A stretch of DNA of 64,000 bases from Lojkania enalia. Lineage: Eukaryota > Ascomycota > Dothideomycetes > Pleosporales. The translations under genes were made by a program, and so were the position numbers. The notes below the pieces were generated by a model. The model was not told the origin of the DNA and did no database searches. It saw only the letters and a program-made list of their open reading frames with translations. This document shows positions 55,219 through 64,000 of this stretch, piece by piece. The stretch spans positions 1-64,000 of the forward strand of contig ML986767.1 of NCBI GenBank assembly GCA_010094045.1, given 5' to 3'. Numbering within the stretch: position 1 is the first letter of the stretch; every line of letters starts with the position of its first letter.

Positions 55219-56582
55219 ATGCCGGAACTGACATTTGTCTTTGGACCGAACAACACCTTCTTCTTCGACTGCCCCAAGTCATGGAAATTGTGAGTGCAGA
55301 ACAGCAGGCGGCTAAAGCCTGAGCTGACGACCCACTAGCCACAACATTCCGCCGACCCTCCGTCAGCTGTTTAATGCGTCCATGAACCCGGGATGGCGAA
55401 TCGCACAACCATATTGCCTTGCCCTTGGGCCGCAGAACAATTCACCGGAGCCGATCTGGTATCTAGGATGCAAGGTGGTCGATGGGCAGGACAAGATTTG
55501 TGAGTCTCCCCTCTCCATCCCGCGATTTTCTCACTCCACGAAACGGAACGATATGAAAGGCCCGCGCTGATCGTGTTTCCGCGGCAGTCTATTCGCAGAC
55601 GCATTTCGATCTTAATTATCCGGACCTCTCGCGCTGGACGAAGACTATCCCGGACGCCCCGCGCGCCTGCCATGTCGTCTTTGGACCCGGCTTAAGTTAT
55701 TTCGCATGCGCGCAGGGTTACGGATCGATATGGGCCGGCGTACCGGGAGAGCTGACGGACAAGGTGCAGAAGGCGTATGATACGCCGGCTCAGGTATCTC
55801 TTGGCTTGAACAATGCCTGGTTCGTCATGTTCCCGGATGGTTACTTCTGGTGGAACTTCTATGGCAATTATGCGGGCTTGGATCAGATATTGAAGAGTGC
55901 GGAGCCGGGCACGGTGGCTGTAAGTCAGATTGTTCATGAGAAGGTGCATTGGAGAGCACTGACGAGGCGTGACAGCAACTAGCGATAAGCCCCTATAACA
56001 AGGAGCAGTATTTCGTAGCGTTCAAGGACCGCACGGTCAAGTACAACTTCATAGGAGCCCCGGAATGGATGCCGCAGATGCAGGAGGTACGTAGAGCCCA
56101 ACGCTACATATTTCATATATAGAGTTCTAATTCAATAAGGTGTTCAATGAGTGGCAGGCAGAGATCATGCAGAGGCAGGCATATCGGCAGTCGCAGCAGT
56201 ATTTCGCTCCCATGCCGCCCTCACAGCAATGGAGCAATTATCCGCCTACGCCGGGATACCCATCACCTCCGGTCCCGGCGACGCCTCTACCTCCATACTC
56301 TTCCCCCATCACTCCTCCATATTCGCCGTATAGTCCGTACGGCGCCCCCGGACCGAACGCAATGTATGGGTCTATGATGCCTCCGCCGCAGCCCCCAAAA
56401 GGAAAGAAATTAGGGGCCCCAGATGTGAGTGTGCTCGCGCGATCCAGGCCCTCACTATGCTAACCTTTTGGCAGAAGAAGAAAGACGCGATAGTTGGTGC
56501 CGCAGCCACCGTTCCCGTCGCAGGAGTGTTAATAGCGAAGACGGTGATGCAAGAAGGGAGCCAGACCTGCACTGTGATGTAA
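55219..56582 (+). CDS. Conserved fungal protein with Pro-rich tail, function unknown
   Basis: A 355-aa protein, join(55219-55289, 55339-55499, 55588-55919, 55976-56086, 56140-56424, 56475-56582). It begins MPELTFVFGPNNTFFFDCPK, a pattern I associate with a conserved ascomycete family; the body has repeated aromatic blocks (WYLGCKVVDGQDKIFYS, GPGLSYFACAQGYGSIWAG, LNNAWFVMFPDGYFWWNF), suggesting a beta-propeller-like fold. After exon 4 a Pro/Tyr/Ser-rich stretch (residues ~235-310, YPPTPGYPSPPVP) follows, then a hydrophobic helix IVGAAATVPVAGVLIA near the C-terminus that could act as a tail anchor. The start was chosen because the other frames upstream do not join it without a stop. Introns are 49-88 nt. 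Function unknown. Confidence 0.82.
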
Positions 56583-59500
56583 TGTGATCTTCAAACCGAT
56601 TTCCTACTTGCAAAGGCGTCGGATACTCAGCTGGGACTTGGGTTGGAAACTAGGATAATTAAAAATGGGTATTTTGTGTTTGTAGAGATATGCGTGTTGG
56701 ACTTTAAAGCGAGTTCGCCCGATTGGTTATACCCATTATTAGTATTTTTTATATCCTATTACAATTTTTTGGATTTCAATATTTATGCTTGGTTTACGGA
56801 TGGGTGATGGGGCTAGGATATGTGCAAGGCTAACTGTCTTCCAACTGCATGCTAACGGTAGGCTCATACTAGATTAAATCCGCTCGTGGTATTAAGGGCC
56901 CGTATTTCCTTTTGAAGGCAAAAATACCTAATGAGAGGGAACCATACCACCCGTTGAATCAAACCTAGAGCAAAGGCTACCACTGTAGTTAAAATGGTTG
57001 TAGAGAGCCAAATACCGAGCATACTCACACATATAAACGCCAGTCCCGAGGTCTCTCCACCTCATCCGCATCGGATATCTACTATGTCGTCGCTGGCTTT
57101 ATATTCACGAGCTATTATCTGTTTGTCGAATGTTTTGTCGGCTGCGTAGAATTGCTTTCAAGCGGAAATGTCCTCAACGACTATTCACATGACATCGTAG
57201 AGCGGTTTCTTCGATAGAAGGCGGGTCAACAAACACGTACGATTCCGAGGGATGGGACATTTTATGTGATAGTGTGGTGTTAGTTTTTCGTTTGAGTTAC
57301 CACGGAAATATCGAGAGTTGAGACAATTAGGAATTATCGCAATCACTGGCCTTCAAAGATGCCTTGGGCAGGAAATAGTATCTGCGTCTATGCCTAGATG
57401 GAATCTTTCTTTGTATGTGAGGCTCGAAGGAAGCTGGAATAATCGGGGGCATGCCTATGTGTAGCGTTCTGCCAGCTCCGATAGAGAATATGGGACATCT
57501 GCGACTTTGGCAAGTGTTCTGGCGTACGGTATCGAGAGAGCTAATCTAGGCTTCTTATTTCTAAGTAGGAATGTCTTGGGCATGATTAATATTTAGATAC
57601 GGGTTCCTTTCTAGCTAGAAATAGTCTAGCAAATCCAGGTAATTCATATTTGAATTGGCATAGTATCGCATATAGCGCTTAGTTCGCCATGAGGCGGGAT
57701 CTATATGATATTAGTGCAAATTTCAAGACATATCCTAGCATAGTCTGGCGGACTGTTGAAAAAAATTCGCATTATCATTACTGAAGAAAGGCTCACCTGC
57801 CGACATCCGAACTCTGTACCAACTTCCTCCCCAGCAACCAATTTCCGGAGAAGCAGGTCACACTCTCGCGAGAACCAGCAGGTTTCCCCAATGCGCAGAC
57901 AGCCAATTCGATATCAATCGGTGGGTTTCTGTCCAGATCTAGCAGGTATAGTCCAAAGTGTAGTCTTCTGAATGGGATATCGGGTCTGGTAATTGGGCTT
58001 CATACTAGCATATAGAATGCTTTCGCTAAGCTCAATATTAGCTACCTCAATCTAGGGCGCGAGATGATGGTTGGTTATGGAGAGCCTGGTCCTCTCCGTT
58101 CGAAGTTTTGTTCTCTCTATTGAATGGACGTCGGAGATCCCCCCATCATTTGACACTTTGGGGTCCCAAAGTGAAGAGTAACTTTTATACGGCAGCAGAA
58201 GCTGTACCTAGGCCTTCGTTTTTCACCCCCACTTACCAAAGCCAGGCACATTGGAGACTGTGGGAGCAATTTTCAACACTACTCTCACCCACACAACTCA
58301 AAATTCTCCTCCTCGACCCCAGCTCTTTAAGAGTTACTCATTGATCTCCTGCCTATTTGAACATGACAAAGGAGACCTATTTCCTTGAATCATAACGCGT
58401 TTAGCCGAGTGGCCTAAGGGAGTCGTTACCTCCTATTGACAGTCACCGATGAGCATTGATGAACTCCGGACACAATTCTACAATTTGATTCCGACCTGCG
58501 GCATCTGAGTATCGGGTTTGCTTAAAATTCAGGACAGTAAAACCCTAACAAACATGATTTTCTTAGGCCCACTGAACGCTCTTTTTGTTGGGTTGATTTT
58601 GTGGATTTTATACCAACACATTGGGGTTGCACGGAGAATTTTCCGCTCACTAGGCAGTGCAGGTTGGAGCATGTGTAGCGTCGTATGCGTAGCGTGAAGT
58701 TGCGACATATGTGATTGCCTAATTTTAGCTACAGCCTACAGAGATGTTCATGCCCAACTTGAGTTTATTTTGGGAACCGTAGACTATGATGGCGCTGTTG
58801 GGATCATACGTACGCTCAAAATTTGAAAAAAATTGGTCTACTGAGACGGTATCGGTCTTCACACCATACCACATATATCATGCTGCAACCAGAATCCGTA
58901 TTTAGCTCATGGGCGATAGTTTCAAAGACTATATCGTGGCTAACGCAATCAGTCAGGCTGTGATAATTATGTTGAGCAGAGAAAAACAGCCAGTATGAGA
59001 GATGTCGCGAGCCGCAAGACGCAATATTCATGGCCCACCGTATGCTCGAAATCGAGCAAAGGTTCCTCTAGAATGCGCCGGTCGCGAGGGTTCAATTCGG
59101 TAGGCAATTCGAAAACGAATCACACGACCGCTCCTTCACAGTTTCTTTAATCCCAAACCGCGGAATTTCAACGGTTGACGAGTTGTGTCTCCCAGCACTC
59201 GCATAGTAATGTCTTGATTTTCTAGAAATTTTCACCGCACCAGAATTAACTGGATAATAATATATACTCATTATTCCCAAGCTTAGATAGCTTCCTTATT
59301 AGAAGGTTTCCTAGCATCAGAAGCGAAGAGGCTTTGATCAATACTCTCAGGAGGGCACCAATTAGAAGCTATGACTTGATGGGGGATATTCAACGGATCT
59401 TATCGTAGATAGGTACACTTGATTCTTCGATGCCTCCGCAATATGTTATTCGAGGATAGATATTGGGGGGTTACTACTACTAGCAATTATAAGGAAAGCT

Positions 59501-60179
59501 ACTATACTAAAAACCATCCAGTCTACGCTCACACGAATGCCGTGGTGGACCATTCTGGAAGCTTCAGCCATCCAGCTTTTAAGGGCTCTGGACACGGACG
59601 CTAGAATGTTAGTAATACTATAGCTGGATTAGTGCGAGTGTTGAGGAAAAATGAGTTTCCATCACCTATCAAGTCAAGAAGCCTTTCGATAGTGATGAAC
59701 GGGCTCAGAATAAGTGTATGTATTCTCTGAGGAAGCAATCTCATCGTAATGAGGCCTCATGGATGCTGTGCTTATTTGATGGTACAAAGGCAAAAGCGCA
59801 GCTTCTAAAAGTCGTATATGAGGCAATAGCTAAGTACATGCTATCCTCAATACACAATAATCGACCCGCTCTCCGTCTATCTCTTGCTTAATTCCCTTCA
59901 CGTAGTATATTCCTATTCCCGGTATAGTCTAGTCGGATTCGTTTAGACAGGGCCAATGCTAAGTTCTTCGTCAGCTTTCAAAATGCAAGTCTCTACGCTT
60001 TTGACATAGAGACTGCAGGAGATTGCATCCACTTTATCTATTTGAACTTTTTCTTCCTCCGTATAGCGTATAAGCAGGTGTGTCTCTTGGAATTCCTGTG
60101 GCTAGAGCTGCTTCGGAGAGATTTTCTTGTAGCTTGGCCGTGACAATTCTTTCAGTCCTTACCCAGTGTATGTCTCGAA

Positions 60180-60560
60180 AAGGTCTTCGTGGACTGCCCT
60201 TAGACGAGGTATTGTAGTTCCGCATTTGTCTACCAAACATATTTCAGGGATTTTGCCGTCTTCAAAGCTCTGAATTGTATCAGGGCAGCTATTTATCTCC
60301 GATACTCGTGGTGTACCACGACTGATTTAAGCCCACTTGACGCCTCGCTGGTGATCTTGGGGGGGTTTCTGAAGCCTCCTCAATCATAAATTTTACTGCT
60401 CTGCTTCTTCCAGCTGTGAGATAGGGGGCTGTGATTACGTGTTGTTCCTACTCCAAACCATAGACCAGATGCTCGAGCTGCCTGATTTTGGTATTCATGA
60501 CTCCAGCCTGCTGCTCTAGGCCTTCGAGATCTTGAACTCCATTCCACGGGCCACGAATCA
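60180..60560 (-). pseudogene. Relic coding fragment with nonsense codons
   Basis: A minus-strand frame reads DLEGLEQQAGVMNTKIRQLE (coiled-coil-like heptads), continues LVYGLE, then TAG at 60448-60450, then EQHVITAPYLTAGRSRAVKF and MIEEASETPPRSPARR before further stops. CAG-to-TAG would explain the first stop. It resembles the linker of a regulatory protein or a transposon-encoded protein; no family can be named. Confidence 0.35.
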
Positions 60561-63500
60561 TGGTGTCTTTACTATTGCTTCATGACTCCTAGCTCTCCTA
60601 TCCAGCGGCCAAGAGTACTCATATAGCTATTCGTGTGCAGCTCACTGAATTGCTACTTGATACTAGAGATCTCAACACTCTACCCCTCAAGTTCCTCGCC
60701 CCGCAAATCATGCCTAGCAATAATAAGTCCTTCCCACCAATTATCATATTATCCGGTCCAATTTGCTGAATACGGTCACCGAGACAATTGAATACAGGCT
60801 CCCAACCCCCAAGTCTTATATCAATTTCGACTCCACTTCTCCGATTTCGGATCCCATGTGCAATCACTTCCATTTTCCCAGTGCTCTAAAAATTGCCTTG
60901 GTTCTCTAGATGCTGCATTAGAATCATGTATTTTGGCAACTGTAAAGTACTTGTCGCTGTAGGATTAATTTCTGAAGGCAATTGATGCACTGTGTGGTCT
61001 GTTTGCTAGTTCCCGCGCATGTAGATACAGCCTCCACATTTCGTTTTCCTCACTTTTCAGCTTCGAATCGCCGGATGGACCGAGTGCTAGAGTATATATC
61101 ATTCGACACTCTTCACCAATCTCGCGCCAAGTTAACCACTATAGGTAGTTAACAGATTCCATCTAAATATGTCGTCACGAGAATACGAGGTATCGATATC
61201 TAGCAAACGGAGAGTATACGAACAACAAGACAGTTTCCAGGCGATTAAACCCAGCAACGAGCTAGAGCTTAGAGTCACATAGCCTCTGCGGCTCGATTCA
61301 CCGTTACGGCGCGCCATGACGGCACCACCTACTAGAAACTCTATTACACCTATAACTAGACTACTCACACAGAAATTCGTAAAAGGAACCTACAACCTTG
61401 TGTGAATTCTTGGTCTGAAAGGCTAATGTCCGAGATATTGCTATTTATCACTCCTCCATTCAGCTCAAATACCAATCTAAACTACCAACAACCTAGTCTC
61501 GAACCACCCACATTTCCGACGTTAACATGAGAAAAATAGAGGAGGATCGGGCGTGCCTAAATCATGTAAAAATGCAAGATACATAAAGGCAAGGCAAGGG
61601 AAGGTAAGCCCGGATTTGCGTTCCGCGCTCGACGCACAGCGATACCTTTCCAGAGTGTGCAACGTGACAGGGTTTGTATTGCGGAAGTAGTTGCTGCGCC
61701 TATTCACAATATATCCGTTCTGGACAAGCTACATAGATCATTATGTGATGAAGGGATTGAGATGGAGATTAAGATAAAGAGGACGGAGCGGGCGGATAGA
61801 CAGTGTCTGGAACAAGAAGAACGGTGTAGCATTCAGCTTTGTTTTGGGGGAGAAAGTCAAGTCGAAATCGAAATTGTTGCTTCACGAGCAAGTTCGGTTT
61901 TTCGTGGGCAACCGGGAGAGAAGCGACTATGCTGTAGGGAAACGCATGTCGTCAGAACTGCAAAATCTGGACTATGTACCTGGACGACATTGGGGAATAT
62001 ATTAGTGATTCATTTGATATAGTTGAGGCTCTACGGGTGTGGATGAGGATGGTATGATTAAGGGGTGGAGTCAGAAGCTTCGCTGGGCTGTAGGAAACAA
62101 AGCTACTACAACGGGCGAGGAAATGGCCCGTAAAAATAATGACAAAAATAAAAGGAAACCTCCTGTAGAACCGTAACAAAAGGCAATGAGGCTTAGAAGA
62201 TCAAGAGTAGAGTCGAGCGATCGGCGCGCAATTACCACGCCCAGGAGCGCTTTAAGATGGTGTCGAAGAGCTAAGTTTCTACTTAGTGCCGCAATACTGG
62301 GAGCATGTTGATAATCCACAAGACTGCATTTAGACTTTGACGGGAAAGTTGGAGGTTAGTGCAATAAGGGTGATCAGATGCTATCTTTAAGATGGAGCGT
62401 GTGCCCATCTCTAGGTCTAGGAGGTGGTAAAACGGACTTTACTCGTTGTTGTGCCGATGTGGACTGTGGTAACGAGGAGAGGTTAGGAGTATTATCGTAG
62501 TATTCGGAGGCAAACACCAACAAGACGGTGTCAACTTTGAGTCCTGAAGAAGGCAGAAAGCCCTTGCCTGTTCGAGCCTAAGATACAATTGCACAAAGCC
62601 ACGATATATTTCACTGCTGCTGCTTTCTGAGATCCTGCAGAAGGGATTGATACCAGTTATGGACAGTCGGTTGTGGGACCGGCTTCGAGACGAGCATAAC
62701 TGCCTCAACTTGAGCTTGGACGGTCTTACATGATATCATTATCAAATAAAATACGATTCTATGCCTGCCCTTTCTTACAACCAAAACAATAGCTAGGAGT
62801 CATTAAGAGACTTTCTGTCCGCTTGCAAGAATAGCAGCATTCTTCATAATCAAAGCATCCAGAAGGTGGATATTATAGCAAGTCTGATTAAAAATAGAAA
62901 GCGGTGTGGTCTAACGTTCTTTGACAAAGGAGATGTGCAATGGAGGAGCTAAGGTTTACCGGCATCCTATCATATGCGCCAATTCCGAGTGGGATACGAT
63001 CATACATGACAAGGCCAACAACAGTAGCATCAAACTTCAAAATGGACATAACTCGGGTAAGTCGGCTTTATTGTGCAGATGCAGTAAGTGAGTTGAAGGA
63101 AAACTGAGATTGTGGTGGCATGATCCGGACTCCAAATAATATGCTACCAACCTTGAGGCATGCCTTGGAAGCGGACTTGCCATGATGTAAGTCTTGTCGC
63201 TGCTGCAACTCTGCATTGACGGTGCAGCCAAGTCATCGCAAAAGGAGATGGCTGCTTCATATCATTAGTCTCTATTACCATGCAACTGGCTGTTATCCGA
63301 CTGCGGTATTCCGTCCGCCTCGTACAGAACTTCAGCTCACTCGTATCCTTATTGGAAGTCCCCCAATATGTAAACTGTCTCAAATACAAGGCGCGTTGCA
63401 TACGCCGGCCTAGTGGCGGGTCTAGACCCTAGCATCGTAGTGATAGCAACGATCCACATCACCTTGCAGATACGGAGCACATCGTCCAGGGTCCATTCTC

Positions 63501-63779
63501 GGCATTTATTCTTGTGGCGTTCCATGGAGGAGCTGCATCATCGCCTCGCCTTACTAAACAAGGGTTCGAACTGAGAGGATCTGGAGCTTCGTCCGGTCGG
63601 CCTCAGGGTCCCTGGCCATACGGAAGCGCACTGAAACAGCCTAACAGCCGCGCCCTACGGACATTGGTCCGATAAGAACCGCGATGAGAGGCTGCTAGTG
63701 TGGAAATTGAAGTCGGCAAGTTCGACAACATTCGCAGGATCCAAGGCGCAGATAGGCGTCTGCGAAGCATCGTACCGGC

Positions 63780-64000
63780 GGCCAGGTCTGGAAACAAAAT
63801 GACGAGAAGAGTAAGGCGGATACTGCACAACTGCGAAAGGGTTCTCAGGAATTGTGCAGGGATTGTGCAAGGCTTATGCAAATTATGCAGGAACCGGGGT
63901 CGGCATCAACCGAAGCAACATTCTCGTCGCCCACCCGTTACCAAGCCGCACGCGATCACCCCGACTCCGGCTCACAATTCGATGCCGTGGCTCCAAGTCC
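63780..64000 (+). other. Open frame running off the window end
   Basis: A frame reading QVWKQNDEKSKADTAQLRK, then a Met/Cys/Gln-rich stretch, then TRYQAARDHPDSGS, is open to the last base. It could be the 5' part of a gene continuing outside the window or chance in GC-richer sequence. An antisense frame of similar length exists, so no call is made. Confidence 0.2.

Larger units (their letters stand above)
56583..64000. other. Gene-poor 7.4-kb region
   Basis: No intact gene can be supported here. It is AT-rich with many stops in all frames. It contains scattered protein-like fragments (minus strand 58816-59031, 60180-60560 and 60619-60873), a tRNA-like A box at 58402-58412, and a more GC-rich end (63480-64000) where a plus frame stays open to the window edge. 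The pattern suggests decayed genes or old transposons, but no transposase or polymerase motif was recognised. Confidence 0.55.

Noticed and set aside
58816..59031. 71-codon minus frame with protein-like text
   Set aside because: Looks partly protein-like, but no family could be named and stops surround it; left inside the gene-poor block.
1..64000. Bacterial-style operons, CRISPR arrays, Shine-Dalgarno sites, insertion sequences
   Set aside because: The window is intron-rich fungal nuclear DNA; no such structures were seen.

Overview
The window is nuclear DNA of a filamentous ascomycete (Pezizomycotina). The evidence is many short spliceosomal introns (42-70 nt, GT..CTAAC/CTGAC..AG), monocistronic genes on both strands, and typical fungal families: family-2 peroxidase, an F-box/LRR protein, GH16 glucanase, a fungal CorA-like protein, a PNP-ankyrin protein and an MFS sugar transporter. 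The class cannot be fixed from sequence alone; Leotiomycetes would fit but is a guess. Exon models were built by hand from reading frame, splice consensus and family motifs, and in every multi-exon model the summed coding length is a multiple of three.

Layout. 0-9 kb: 3' end of a family-2 (chloro)peroxidase, an F-box protein, a GNAT acetyltransferase, a small multi-pass membrane protein, and a secreted Vps62-like protein with a (CA)30 intron microsatellite. 9-22 kb: a RING plus chromo-like protein, a nonsense-riddled NIF3-family pseudogene, an AlaX-type alanyl-tRNA editing protein, a GH16 glucanase with a 16-nt exon, a PEBP protein, a single-pass membrane protein with a beta-rich ectodomain, and an aquaporin. 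22-36 kb: a PA-TM-RING ubiquitin ligase, a secreted Cys-rich protein built from duplicated modules, then housekeeping genes: primase large subunit PRI2, a PHO13-type HAD phosphatase, aspartyl aminopeptidase and the APC/C activator CDH1.

37-46 kb is the accessory-looking part. A nucleoside-phosphorylase (PNP) domain protein with a C-terminal ankyrin block lies next to a second gene in which a degenerate PNP domain is fused to a DUF84 inosine/xanthosine triphosphatase domain. A 13-exon MFS transporter follows. 47-57 kb holds a CorA-like membrane protein, a PCHR-type alkylguanine methyltransferase-like protein, a TPR protein, succinate-semialdehyde dehydrogenase with a mitochondrial presequence, and a conserved fungal protein with a Pro-rich tail. 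56.6-64 kb has no convincing intact gene, only relic frames and a tRNA-like A box.

Most genes are unrelated single-function loci, as is normal in fungi. The strongest candidate for an undescribed system is the PNP-ankyrin / PNP-DUF84 pair. PNP domains are known effector modules of fungal NLR-type proteins and some relatives cleave ATP. Here one copy keeps its catalytic motifs, and the other has lost them and gained a nucleotide-hydrolase domain. Other points: two GC-AG introns, three microexons (14, 16 and 22 nt), and a Cys-rich protein whose two halves share both cysteine spacing and intron position.
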